A stretch of 64,000 nt of DNA, taken from the NCBI GenBank assembly GCA_029556615.1, contig JAKQDD010000051.1, forward strand, positions 1-64,000. Reading direction: 5' to 3'. The position numbers were made by a program, and so were the translations under genes. The DNA is from Verrucomicrobiota bacterium. Its GTDB lineage: Bacteria > Verrucomicrobiota > Verrucomicrobiia > Limisphaerales > J093. Under the pieces are notes generated by a model, which was given only the letters and a program-made list of their open reading frames with translations, had not been told where the DNA came from and did no database searches. Below, one piece after another: positions 36,341 to 45,026 of the stretch (position 1 is its first letter; each line of letters starts with the position of its first letter).

Positions 36341-37341
36341 TGAGTGCCGCTTCTTCGACCCCGTTGGGCAGGCTGGGAACGAACCCGGCGTTTCGCGCCG
36401 GGCTGGCTTTGGCGCTGGTCTTGTTGCTGGGCGTGGTGTTCAACGCCGACGGGGCTTTTTTCAAGGTGGGCACGCATCGGGACGCGCTGCGGCACACGTC
36501 GGTCTTTGGGATTCTGGCCTGCGGCATGACGCTGGTGATCATCACGGGGGGAATCGACCTGGCGGTGGGGAGCGTGGTGGCCCTGGTGGCGGTGGTGTTC
36601 TCGCTGATGAGCATCCACTGGGGATGGTCGCCTGCGGTGTCGGTGCCGGCGAGTCTCCTGATGGGGGCGGCATGCGGCGGTGCGGCGGGGATGCTGACGG
36701 CGTGGTTTCGGATCCAGCCCTTCATCGCCACGCTGGCCATGATGGTTTTCGCGCGCGGGCTGGCGAAGACGCTGTCCGACGGGATGAAAGTCTCGACGGC
36801 GGTGAAGAACGCCGACGGGACGTACCGGTATGTGGACGTGCCTGCGGTGTTCCGGTTCATCGACAACCGGATTCTGGACGGCAACCTGTCGGTGGTGACG
36901 GTGATTTTCGTCGTTTGCGCCTTGCTGACGTGGGTGGTGCTGGCGCGGCATCGGTGGGGTCGTCAACTCTACGCGATTGGTGGCAACGAGGAGGCTGCCC
37001 GGCTTTCGGGTGTCCCGGTGGATCGGACCAAGATACTGGCCTACGCGGTCTGCGGTGCGCTGGCGGCGGTGGCAGGGCTTTGCCAGGCGGCCCAGGAACA
37101 GCAGGGGGATCCCGAGGCGGGTGCGGGCTATGAGCTGACGGCGATTGCGATTGTGGTGATCGGGGGCACCACGTTGAGTGGCGGGCGGGGGGGGATCGGT
37201 TTGACGCTGCTCGGGACGCTCACGATTGGCTATCTCGAGAAGATCCTCAGCATCAACGCGGTGCCCGAGGCCAGCCGGCTGATGCTGACCGGAGCGATTA
37301 TTGTGGTCGCGGTGCTGGCGCAGCGTCGCCGCCGCGGCTAG
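36340..37341 (+). CDS. Sugar ABC transporter permease (RbsC-like)
   Basis: The 333-residue membrane protein has about 8-10 helices and family motifs LACGMTLVIITGGIDLAVGSV, FIATLAMMVFARGLA, YAIGGNEEAARLSGV and VIGGTTLSGGRGG. It pairs with the RbsA-like ATPase upstream (TGATG overlap) to form the membrane channel of a CUT2 importer. An insert with MKVSTAVKNADGTYRYVDVP is somewhat longer than usual. The substrate-binding protein needed for uptake is not encoded next to it. Confidence 0.93.
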   Translation: MSAASSTPLGRLGTNPAFRAGLALALVLLLGVVFNADGAFFKVGTHRDALRHTSVFGILACGMTLVIITGGIDLAVGSVVALVAVVFSLMSIHWGWSPAVSVPASLLMGAACGGAAGMLTAWFRIQPFIATLAMMVFARGLAKTLSDGMKVSTAVKNADGTYRYVDVPAVFRFIDNRILDGNLSVVTVIFVVCALLTWVVLARHRWGRQLYAIGGNEEAARLSGVPVDRTKILAYAVCGALAAVAGLCQAAQEQQGDPEAGAGYELTAIAIVVIGGTTLSGGRGGIGLTLLGTLTIGYLEKILSINAVPEASRLMLTGAIIVVAVLAQRRRRG

Positions 37342-37363
37342 AGTCCGCGACCGAGTTTGAGGT

Positions 37364-37441
37364 GGCGCCTCGCGAGCCAGGGGTTGGGCTTTGTAACCCG
37401 CCGTTTCGAGCCGACGTCTTTTCCGCTGCGGCGCCTCGCGA
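37364..37441 (+). repeat. Two direct copies of GGCGCCTCGCGA, probable remnant of the dispersed element
   Basis: GGCGCCTCGCGA occurs at 37364-37375 and 37430-37441 in the same orientation, 66 bp apart, close to the terminal repeat GCGCCTCGCTA of the larger element. It begins 22 nt after the permease stop and ends before the next gene. The interior does not match other copies, so relation to the family is tentative. Confidence 0.45.
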
Positions 37442-37505
37442 ATGAGGCTGCCGTGATCAGCGTTTTGATTGGAACGCCCAATGCGGAACAACACGTCGAC
37501 GACCT

Positions 37506-37976
37506 ATGAAACCACATCCCACCCGCTGTCTGACCGCCCTCTTGTTGGGAGGACTTCTTGTCTGCGTCCCCTCGGCTTTCGCCCAGGAGAAGAACCCCGG
37601 GCGCAAGGCCGAGCGGCCCAAGGCTGAGGCCGGCGCCCGTGTCGAGCAGCAGAAGAAACTCGTTGAAGACCTGAAATTGACGGAGGATCAGAAGACCCAA
37701 TACAAGGCGCTCTTTCAGGAAGAGGCCAAGAAGCGGAAGGAACTCCGGGAGAACACGGCGGTGACGCCTCAAGAGCGCCGGGCCAAGGCCAAGGAGATCC
37801 GGGACGGGACGACAGCAAAGGTGAAGAAGCTCTTCACGCCCGAGCAATTCGAGAAGTGGCAAAAGGCGCGGCAAGCGCCCAAGACGGAATCGGCTGAGAA
37901 GCCGGCCAAGCAACGGGTCAAGCAGCCGGCCGAAAAGCCAGCCAAGCAGCCAGCCAAGCGCCAGAAGGCGGTGTAA
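37506..37976 (+). CDS. Small secreted LTXXQ/Spy-like protein with Lys-rich tail
   Basis: The 156-residue protein has a signal peptide (about 1-26, cleaved after SAFA). Helical segments with LKLTEDQKTQYKALFQEE and LFTPEQFEKWQKAR resemble the LTXXQ motifs of Spy/CpxP periplasmic chaperones. The C-terminus is a Lys/Ala/Pro repeat (AEKPAKQ, VKQPAEKPAKQP). It is predicted periplasmic; whether it has a chaperone-like or metal-stress role is unknown. It stands alone after the transporter operon. Confidence 0.75.
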   Translation: MKPHPTRCLTALLLGGLLVCVPSAFAQEKNPGRKAERPKAEAGARVEQQKKLVEDLKLTEDQKTQYKALFQEEAKKRKELRENTAVTPQERRAKAKEIRDGTTAKVKKLFTPEQFEKWQKARQAPKTESAEKPAKQRVKQPAEKPAKQPAKRQKAV

Positions 37977-38261
37977 CGGTGAGGCGAGGATCGGGTGCAA
38001 GACAGGATTCCGGAGGCTTGAGTTTAGGGGAATGCTCCGTTGCCTGTCCGGTGTGGGGAAGACGGGATGGACGGGATGAACAGGATGACCCGACAGGATA
38101 TGGGGACAGGTTCAGAGTTGCGCCCCACCCGAGCCACAGGCGTTAAGGCGAGGATCCGGGTCCGTTCTTCCGACTTGACAGATCAGGCGGTTTTGACTAG
38201 CCACGGCTCCGCACTACCACGCGGAGTTCAGCCCGGACAAGACGTATCCAGTGGATCGCTC
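37977..38261 (+). promoter_or_regulatory. Gene-free leader with possible sigma-70 -35 element
   Basis: TTGACA at 38175-38180 is followed after 17 nt by TAGCCA (38198-38203), a weak -10, upstream of the PEP-CTERM gene. The segment also holds a short GACGGGATGGACGGGATGAACAGGATGA-like direct-repeat stretch (about 38061-38090). No gene is seen. Confidence 0.25.
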
Positions 38262-38963
38262 ATGAAGACAACGCCTCGCTCCCTTCCCGCCTCCTTGCTT
38301 CTCCTGACGGCTGCCACCGTAGCGGTCCAAGCCCAAACCGTTGTCTATGACAACCTTAGCACGACTGCAACCGCAGGGTACTCGCAACCCAACGTCGACT
38401 TGCCCGTCTTCGGCGATTCGCTCACTCTCGCGCAGCCGGGCGTGCTGACTTGGTTTTCGGCTTCACTGTACAACTCCACCTCTGGCGGGAATAGCGGGTC
38501 GATCCTGACCGGGACGATGGAGATCAAGTTCTACGACAACACCGTTCCGTACACAGGTGGCGCCATCGCCAATCCGCTTCTGGCCACTGGCATCATGCCG
38601 TGGGATTTCACAGCCGACGGCGGGTTGCCGGCGGGCTACTACGCCACCGACGAGGTGGACTTTTCGTTTCTGAACGTCTATCTGCCGCAGGAGGTCTTGG
38701 TGACCCAGCAGTTCACGATGACCGACGGCACCAGCACCCGCAACGGCCTGACTCTGTTCTCGGACCCCGTCACGGGATCGAGTCCGGACACGGTTTACAT
38801 CTCTTCGTCGACGACCCCTCCGGACCTCTACACGTTTGGGGGCAATCCCGGTCAATTCGGGTACCGGATCGAGGTTGTGCCGGAGCCGACGCCCTATCTG
38901 GCTGCCGGGTTGCTCTTGGGCTTTGCAGCGTGGCAGAGCTACAGGCGCCCGCGGTCGGCCTGA
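38262..38963 (+). CDS. PEP-CTERM sorted secreted protein
   Basis: The 233-residue protein has a signal peptide (about 1-25, ending VAVQAQ) and a C-terminal exosortase signal: VPEP, a hydrophobic helix (YLAAGLLLGFAAW) and a basic tail (SYRRPRSA). The middle is a beta-rich Thr/Ser/Gly region (TVVYDNLSTTATAGYS...), seen in choice-of-anchor type PEP-CTERM proteins. It should be processed by an exosortase not present in the window and linked to the surface polysaccharide matrix. It converges with the PPIase gene 12 nt away. Confidence 0.88.
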   Translation: MKTTPRSLPASLLLLTAATVAVQAQTVVYDNLSTTATAGYSQPNVDLPVFGDSLTLAQPGVLTWFSASLYNSTSGGNSGSILTGTMEIKFYDNTVPYTGGAIANPLLATGIMPWDFTADGGLPAGYYATDEVDFSFLNVYLPQEVLVTQQFTMTDGTSTRNGLTLFSDPVTGSSPDTVYISSSTTPPDLYTFGGNPGQFGYRIEVVPEPTPYLAAGLLLGFAAWQSYRRPRSA

Positions 38964-38975
38964 GCCACGCCGCTC

Positions 38976-40121
38976 TCAGGGAGAGCTCGTCACGTCGACG
39001 TGGTAATCCTTCTTGAGCTGGTCGAAGTACGCGGGGAGGCGCTGTTGCATCTCTTGTCCGGCGAGGAGCTCGCGCAGGTCTTTCTCGATTTCCTCGAGGG
39101 TGGGCCTGCCTCCGGGGAGGCGTTCGAGCACTTGAACCACGTTATAGCCCGCCTTGGTTTCGACGACCTCGCTGACCTGGCCAGCGGAGAGGCCGAACAG
39201 GACGCCCCGCAGCTCGGGATAGGTGACTGATTCCCGGGAGAGGGTGTATTCCCCTCCCGTGGTTTCGAGGTCGGGATCTTCGGAGAGCTCCCGGATGAGG
39301 GCGGCGAAGTCTTCGCCGGCGCGGCTTCGATCGACGGCCTGTTGGGCCTTGGCCCGTTTGGCGGCCTTTTGGTCGTCTGGGAGATCCGCGCCGGAGGCCC
39401 GGTCGCGGGTGCTGAGGAAGACCATGCGCATTTTGACGCGGTCGGGTCGTTCGACGCGGGCGAGGTTGGCCTTCTTGAGATCCGCGAGGCGGGTTTGGTT
39501 TTCGGTGTAGGCGGGGGTATTGGTCTCGAGGTTTTGCTCCAAGCGGCTGAGGGTCTCGCGGATCTGGCGGGCGGGCAGGTCGATGCCCTCCTGGTAGAAT
39601 TCCCGGAGCTGTTCGTCAGTGATCACGACCTTGGACTTGATTTCGCGGCTGAGGACGGTTTCGACCAGGGCTTGTTCGAAGGCGCGGGTTTCGAAGAGGG
39701 CGGGTTTGATGCCGGCGGCGGTGAGCTGGCGACGGTAGGACTCTTCGGATCGGGCCTTGGCCTTGGTGTTGGCCACAAACTGGTCTGCTGCCGCCTGGGC
39801 CTTGGTCCGGTCTTCGTCGGTTGCGCGTTGCTGCAGCATGCGGATGAGGAGCAAGCGATCCAGCATCTGGTTTCGGATCTGGCGCCGCTGGGCATCGGGG
39901 ATCGTCTGGCCTCGCGTCGAGGAGAGGGTGGCATTAAGGCCGCTGACCATGTCATCGACTTCGTTCTGGCGGATTTCGAATCCGTCGCCTTTGGCGACCA
40001 CGGGGTTGGCGAAGAGCTCGAAGTCCGCCGGGGGCGGCTTCGAGTCGCCGGCGAGGGCGAGGGCGCCGGCGAATCCGCATGCGATCAAGGCGCCGGCGAT
40101 CAAGGGGGATAAGGGTCTCAT
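38976..40121 (-). CDS. Parvulin-type peptidyl-prolyl isomerase (SurA/PrsA-like)
   Basis: The 381-residue protein has a signal peptide (about 1-24, IAGALIACGFAGALALAG), a SurA-like N-terminal helical chaperone region (EVDDMVSGLNA, RRQIRNQMLDRLLLIRMLQQ) and a C-terminal parvulin domain (AGEDFAALIRELSEDPDLETTGGEY, VSEVVETKAGYNVVQVLER). It probably assists folding of outer-membrane or secreted proteins in the periplasm. The start at 40121 is set by the signal peptide. serA lies 37 nt upstream on the same strand. Confidence 0.9.
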   Translation of the reverse strand: MRPLSPLIAGALIACGFAGALALAGDSKPPPADFELFANPVVAKGDGFEIRQNEVDDMVSGLNATLSSTRGQTIPDAQRRQIRNQMLDRLLLIRMLQQRATDEDRTKAQAAADQFVANTKAKARSEESYRRQLTAAGIKPALFETRAFEQALVETVLSREIKSKVVITDEQLREFYQEGIDLPARQIRETLSRLEQNLETNTPAYTENQTRLADLKKANLARVERPDRVKMRMVFLSTRDRASGADLPDDQKAAKRAKAQQAVDRSRAGEDFAALIRELSEDPDLETTGGEYTLSRESVTYPELRGVLFGLSAGQVSEVVETKAGYNVVQVLERLPGGRPTLEEIEKDLRELLAGQEMQQRLPAYFDQLKKDYHVDVTSSP

Positions 40122-40158
40122 GAGCCTGGGGACTTTGTTGGGTCTGCGGTGCGCCTTG

Positions 40159-41751
40159 CTAGAGGCGGACGACGCGGATATTGCTGATATCGGGATCGCG
40201 ACGGAGTTCGTCGAGCAGGGGTTCAGGCGGCACGCTATCGAGATTGAGGACGGTGAGGGCCTTGCCACCGGCCTTTTCCCGGTGGAGGCTCATGCTGGCG
40301 ATATTGACCTGGTGGCGGCCGAGGAGGGAGCCGATGTGACCGACCATGCCTGGGCGGTCGGTGTTGTTGAGCAGCAGGAGGACACCCTTGGGCACGATTT
40401 CGACCGGTTCGCCGTTGAGGCGGACGATGCGGGGGCGCTGGAGGGCGCTGAAGAAGGTGCCGCCGGCGGAGACTTTCTGGTCTCCGGCGTACGCGGCCAC
40501 GTGGAGCCACTCATGGAAATCCGTCTCCTCGTTGGACTTGATTTCTTCGATCAGCAGGCCCAGGCCGGCGGCGAGGGTGCGGACGTTGACCTGGTTGACG
40601 TCCTTGCCTCCGGCGAACGAGAGGAACCCGGTGAGCACGGCCCGGGTGACGGGGTCGGTCGGGAGCTCGTTGGCCTTGCCGCCGTAAGTCACCACGAGGC
40701 GGTCGTTGCGTTTGGGGCCGATTTGGGCCACGAGCCGGCCGAGTCGTTCCCCCAGGTTGAGGTAGGGTTTCACGCCCTCGCAGGTCTTTGCGTCCAGGTT
40801 GGGCAAATTGACGGCGTTCCGCACGGTTCCGTGCAGGAGGTAATCCGTGATGGCCTCGGCGACCTCGATGCCGACGTTATCCTGGGCTTCCTCGGTGCTC
40901 GCCCCGAGGTGGGGGGTGAGGATGACCTGGGGGAGCGAGCGCAGCGGCGAGTCTGCCGGGAGCGGTTCCTTTTCGTAGACGTCGAGCGCGGCGCCGGCGA
41001 CGTGGCCGGAGCGGATGGCCTCGATCAGATCCGACTCGCTGACGATTCCACCCCGGGCGCAATTGAGGACGCGGACTCCGTGTTTCATGCGGGCGAAGGC
41101 GGCGGCGTTGACCATGCCCCGCGTTTCATCGCTCATCGGCATGTGGACGGTGAGGAAATCGACGTGGGGGTAGAGATCGTCGACCTTCTCGACCAGCTCG
41201 ACCTGGAGCGCCTTGGCGCGGGAGAGGGTGAGGTAGGGGTCGTACGCCAGCACCCGCATGCCGAAGGCCACAGCGCGTCGTGCGACCTCGCCGCCGATGC
41301 GGCCGAGGCCGAGGATGCCGAGGGTTTTGCCGTACAATTCGGTGCCTTGAAAGGCTTTGCGGTTCCATTCGCCGGCGTGCATCGAGGTGTGGGCGAGGGG
41401 GATGCGTCGGGCGAGCGCCATGAGCATCGAGAAGGTGAGTTCGGCGGTCGAGATGGTGTTGCCGCCGGGGGTGTTCATGACGACCACGCCGCGCTGGGTG
41501 GCGGCCTCGACATCGACGTTGTCCACGCCCACGCCGGCGCGTCCGACGACCCGCAGTTGGGGCGCATTATCGATCACGGTCCGTGTCACCTTGGTCTCCG
41601 ACCGGACGACGAGCGCCGCGACGCCCGGGAGCCTGGGGACGAGTTCCGCCTCGGGGAGCCGTTTCTCGAGCACCTCGACGTCGAACTCAGGCTGCCGCTG
41701 GAGCAGCGCCACGCCTTTTGCCGACACCGGATCGCAGACCAGGATCTTCAT
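40159..41751 (-). CDS. serA: D-3-phosphoglycerate dehydrogenase
   Basis: The 530-residue long-form SerA has a NAD-binding Rossmann motif LGLGRIGGEVARR, the substrate/catalytic region with NCARGGIV and LTPHLGASTEEAQ (catalytic His), an intervening ASB domain, and a C-terminal ACT domain (LLLLNNTDRPGMVGHIGSLL). It oxidises 3-phosphoglycerate to start serine synthesis; the ACT domain normally allows serine feedback. Length and start (MKILVCDPVSAKG at 41751) match the family. Confidence 0.96.
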   Translation of the reverse strand: MKILVCDPVSAKGVALLQRQPEFDVEVLEKRLPEAELVPRLPGVAALVVRSETKVTRTVIDNAPQLRVVGRAGVGVDNVDVEAATQRGVVVMNTPGGNTISTAELTFSMLMALARRIPLAHTSMHAGEWNRKAFQGTELYGKTLGILGLGRIGGEVARRAVAFGMRVLAYDPYLTLSRAKALQVELVEKVDDLYPHVDFLTVHMPMSDETRGMVNAAAFARMKHGVRVLNCARGGIVSESDLIEAIRSGHVAGAALDVYEKEPLPADSPLRSLPQVILTPHLGASTEEAQDNVGIEVAEAITDYLLHGTVRNAVNLPNLDAKTCEGVKPYLNLGERLGRLVAQIGPKRNDRLVVTYGGKANELPTDPVTRAVLTGFLSFAGGKDVNQVNVRTLAAGLGLLIEEIKSNEETDFHEWLHVAAYAGDQKVSAGGTFFSALQRPRIVRLNGEPVEIVPKGVLLLLNNTDRPGMVGHIGSLLGRHQVNIASMSLHREKAGGKALTVLNLDSVPPEPLLDELRRDPDISNIRVVRL

Positions 41752-41787
41752 AATCGAACGCGTCTCGTTGGCCACAGAGAACGGAGA

Positions 41788-42756
41788 CTATCCGCTGCGT
41801 TTCCCGGGGTCAAACCCGACGGCGAAGTAGAGGAACCAGAGGGCGAGGCTCACGCCGAGGAAGACGACCCGGCCGGCGAAGGGCAGCGTGCTGGGTGAGA
41901 CAAAGCCCTCGATGAAGCCGGCCACGACCAGCATGACCATGCACCCGGTGAGGATGACGAGGGCGCGTCCGCCCACCTGGCGCAGGGCGGTGGCGCGCCG
42001 GACCTGGCCTGGGGAGACGATTGCTGCGGCGAGCACGTAGCCTGCCGCGCCGGCGAGGCAGATGGCGAGCAATTCGGTGCCGCCGTGGGGCATGACCCAT
42101 CCCCAGAAGGCCCGGGTTTTGCCGTGCAACGTGAACCAGCCGGCCACCGCCCCGATATGGACGCCGTTGACGATCAGCAGCCAGGTGGTGCCGAGGCCTG
42201 CCGTCAGACCGAGGCCGAAGGCCAGCAGGGTCACCTGGATGTTGTTGGCGACAATGGCCGAGGAGACGACCGGCCGGGCGAGGCTGGGGATGTGGTGGAG
42301 GTTGTCGGGTCGCGCCGGATCGAAGTCGAGGAACTCCGCGGGGACCATGTCGAATCCCAGGGCCGGCTGCCATTGGACGGCGAAGAACGCCACGACGGCG
42401 GCTCCGAACATGATCGTGGCGGAGAGGGCGACGGCCCAGAGGCTTTGGCGGACGGCCCGGGCAAAGGCTGTGAGCCATGCGGCCTTGGTGGTTCCCTCCC
42501 GGTCTCGGCGGAGGTGCCCGTAGAGGAGGATGTAGGCGGCGACGGCGATCCGGTTGAGCCGGTCGACGACCGATCGTGGCGCCCCGAGCGATCGGGCTCG
42601 AGCCAGGTCGGCGACCAGCACTTGATAGTCATCCACCAGCCGGTTCAACTCGGTTCCGCTCAACGCGCGCAGGCCCCGCACACCGCGGCGGGACAAGCGG
42701 CTGACGGTTGCGGCGAACTCGGTCCAGTGTTTGAGTTTTTCCTCGCCAAGTTCCAT
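41788..42756 (-). CDS. SpoIIM/DUF95-family membrane protein
   Basis: The 322-residue protein has a cytosolic helical N-terminus (about 1-100) and five or six membrane helices. The family motifs are VANNIQVTLLAFGLGLTAGLGT and PHGGTELLAICLAGAAGY. SpoIIM is a sporulation septal protein in Bacillus, but homologues in non-sporulating bacteria occur beside MoxR/DUF58/RDD genes, as here. Last gene of the seven-gene minus-strand operon. Role unknown. Confidence 0.88.
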   Translation of the reverse strand: MELGEEKLKHWTEFAATVSRLSRRGVRGLRALSGTELNRLVDDYQVLVADLARARSLGAPRSVVDRLNRIAVAAYILLYGHLRRDREGTTKAAWLTAFARAVRQSLWAVALSATIMFGAAVVAFFAVQWQPALGFDMVPAEFLDFDPARPDNLHHIPSLARPVVSSAIVANNIQVTLLAFGLGLTAGLGTTWLLIVNGVHIGAVAGWFTLHGKTRAFWGWVMPHGGTELLAICLAGAAGYVLAAAIVSPGQVRRATALRQVGGRALVILTGCMVMLVVAGFIEGFVSPSTLPFAGRVVFLGVSLALWFLYFAVGFDPGKRSG

Positions 42757-42777
42757 GGGGTTGGGGGTGCGAGAGGT

Positions 42778-43644
42778 TCAGAACCAGCGGGCGGGGGCGG
42801 CGGCGGGCACGCGCGACGCAGCCGGCGGGGCGCGCCGGCTTCGATCGATCAACTCGAGCAAGAGGCGTTCGCACTCCGCCGTGCGGTCGGGCCGGTGTTC
42901 CCAGGCGGCGCGGGTTTCGCCCATCAGTTCGAGCAACGGTGCGGTGAGGTGCCAGGCCAGGGCATCCCGGCGGGCGGCTGCGAGCTCGAATCGGCGGTTC
43001 AGGAACTGCTCGATGAGATCGATCTGGCCTGCGGAGAGCGTGCCGCCGGGCAGGGTGACGGCCTGTCGGGATCGGCCGCTTTCGACGCGGGCGGCCCAGG
43101 CGGCGCCGGCTGCGGTGCTGGACTCGAGCTCGAACCGCTCCCGGACGACGAGGGTGCCCGCCACCATGTCTCCGAGGCGGCGTCCGTGTCGGTCCAGGAA
43201 CAGGACGATGCCGCCCAGGACGTACGTCGGGGGCGGGAAGCCGTCAGCGGCCCGGACCAGATTGCGCAGGGCCGCCTCGCGGAATCCGATCGGGAGTCCA
43301 TCCTCGCGGATGACGCGGACGCCGAAGTGGCGTTTGCCGGGAGTGGATCCGCGCATCAAGGTTTCGAAGAAGACGTAGTACCCCCAGAGCACGAGGAACA
43401 ACGCCAGGATGAGGAGGGCGATGCCCCAGGAGCGTTCCCAGCCGATGTCGTCCCGGAAGAAGTCGTCCATGGAGAGCGCGTGTCCGAGGCCGCAGAGGAC
43501 TGCGATCAGCACGAGGGCGCCCATCAGCAGTCCGATCAGCAGGAGGTCCACCAGATGCGCTGCGAACCGGGAGCCGAGCCCGGCGATTTCGAACTCGAGG
43601 GTGCCGTGGTCGGGGGTGGCGATGCTGATGGTCTCGTCGGTCAT
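42778..43644 (-). CDS. RDD family membrane protein
   Basis: The 288-residue protein has an RDD domain in its first half: GLGSRFAAHLVDLLLIGLLMG with the Arg/Asp signature, then a second helix pair and GSTPGKRHFGVRVIREDG, the conserved C-terminal end of the domain. The rest is a soluble helical tail (about 160-288). The ATG overlaps the DUF58 gene stop by 4 nt. RDD proteins are thought to be transporters or membrane-stress proteins; the exact function here is unknown. Confidence 0.9.
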   Translation of the reverse strand: MTDETISIATPDHGTLEFEIAGLGSRFAAHLVDLLLIGLLMGALVLIAVLCGLGHALSMDDFFRDDIGWERSWGIALLILALFLVLWGYYVFFETLMRGSTPGKRHFGVRVIREDGLPIGFREAALRNLVRAADGFPPPTYVLGGIVLFLDRHGRRLGDMVAGTLVVRERFELESSTAAGAAWAARVESGRSRQAVTLPGGTLSAGQIDLIEQFLNRRFELAAARRDALAWHLTAPLLELMGETRAAWEHRPDRTAECERLLLELIDRSRRAPPAASRVPAAAPARWF

Positions 43645-44993
43645 TGCAGGTCGGCCTTTCGGATCTCGAGGTAGCGGCGGACCAACTGGATGCTGAGCCG
43701 GGCGGGTTCGGTTTCGAGGACGAGGATGCCGCCGGCGCGGAGGTGTTCGAGGGCGAGGCGGCGGCGACGGAGCAGGTCGCAGGCGGCGGCCTTGCGGTAG
43801 CTGCCGGAGGGTCCGGCCGGCAGCCCTTCGGCGGCCTCGCGCAGACGCGCATCGACCAGGACCACGCAAAGGACGAGGTGCCGCGCCGCGGCGCGGGTGA
43901 GGTTGTTCCGGAGTCCGGCGCTGCTGGCCGCATCGAGGACGTCGGTGAGCAGGATCACGAGGCTCCGACGTCGCAGGCGCCCCATCATTTCCGCGGTGAC
44001 CTGCCAGTAATCCGATTCCACCGGGCGCGGCTCGACGGCGTAGAGGGTTTCCATGACGCGGGGCACGATGGCCACGCCGCGGACAGGGGGGAGGAAGGAC
44101 TCGATGCGGTTTGAGAAGCAGGCGACGGCCATGGCGTCTCCGCGCTGCCGGGCGACATGAGCGAGCATGATGGCGGCGTTCATGGCATAATCGAGCTTGG
44201 TTCCCTCGTCGAGGCGCTCGGCCATGAGCCGTCCGGCGTCGAGCAGGACGGCGACCTGCTGTCCCCGTTCCACCTGGCGGTTGCGGCTGATGAGCGCGCC
44301 GCGTCGCGCGGTGGCTTTCCAGTCGACTTGCCGCAGGTCTTCCCCGGGCATGTAGAGTCGGAGACTCTCGAAATCGGTACCGGCCCCGTGGACCCGACGC
44401 GGGCGTCGCACGATTTCGTCGCGCTGGTCGATTCGGGCCAGCAGCTGGTAATCGTCCACGCCGCGGAACCGGGGGTACACCTTGACGTGGCCGGGGATTT
44501 CAAAGGCGGATTCCCGGAGCAAGAGCCCAGGGCCGGACTGTTGGCGGACGATGATGCGGCCGAAGGCATGTTGGCCGCGGCGCAGGGCGCGGACGCGGTA
44601 TCCGCAGAGGGCGCGGGCTCCGCCGGGGAGGCTCACGGGCGCGAGGGGTTCGAGGGTGTCGAGGGCTTCGGGCACTTCATCCCGCAGCACCAATCGGAGT
44701 GGTTGCCCGGACCGGTTGAGCAGTTCGATTTCGACTTGCTGCTCTTCGCCATGGGAGAGGCGCGGGGGCAACCGGCGGTGCAGGACCAGGTTTCCCGCTC
44801 CGGGCCCCGTGCGGGCTTCGCGCCAGCACAAGAGGCCGAGCAGCGCCAGGAAAGCGGTTGGCACGAGCCAGCCTCCGGGGATCATGGCCGAGAGCAGCCA
44901 GAGCGGCGCGCTCACCGCCAGGAGCCGGATCAGGCGCAGACTCGGCAGAAAGACCGGGGCGCTCTCCTGTGGGCCTGGGGAGGTGGGGATCAT
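43641..44993 (-). CDS. DUF58 domain protein
   Basis: The 450-residue protein starts with two hydrophobic helices (about 25-60), a beta-sandwich segment, and the DUF58 hallmark (YMPGEDLRQVDWKATARRGALISRNRQVERGQQVAVLLDAGRLM split across about 215-260). A von Willebrand A-like C-terminal fold follows (VILLTDVLDAAS). In MoxR operons DUF58 proteins are believed to act with the AAA+ ATPase in metal insertion or envelope assembly. It lies 33 nt after moxR. Confidence 0.93.
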   Translation of the reverse strand: MIPTSPGPQESAPVFLPSLRLIRLLAVSAPLWLLSAMIPGGWLVPTAFLALLGLLCWREARTGPGAGNLVLHRRLPPRLSHGEEQQVEIELLNRSGQPLRLVLRDEVPEALDTLEPLAPVSLPGGARALCGYRVRALRRGQHAFGRIIVRQQSGPGLLLRESAFEIPGHVKVYPRFRGVDDYQLLARIDQRDEIVRRPRRVHGAGTDFESLRLYMPGEDLRQVDWKATARRGALISRNRQVERGQQVAVLLDAGRLMAERLDEGTKLDYAMNAAIMLAHVARQRGDAMAVACFSNRIESFLPPVRGVAIVPRVMETLYAVEPRPVESDYWQVTAEMMGRLRRRSLVILLTDVLDAASSAGLRNNLTRAAARHLVLCVVLVDARLREAAEGLPAGPSGSYRKAAACDLLRRRRLALEHLRAGGILVLETEPARLSIQLVRRYLEIRKADLQ

Positions 44994-45026
44994 GAAGGTG
45001 TCTGGGCAGGTGGGGTTGCCGGGGCC

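Noticed and set aside
38061-38090. GATGGACGGGATGAACAGGATGA-like stretch as a tandem-repeat locus
   Set aside because: Too short and imperfect to call as a separate repeat.
39757-41898. 713-residue plus-strand frame opposite the PPIase and serA
   Set aside because: Antisense shadow; it spans two unrelated real genes.
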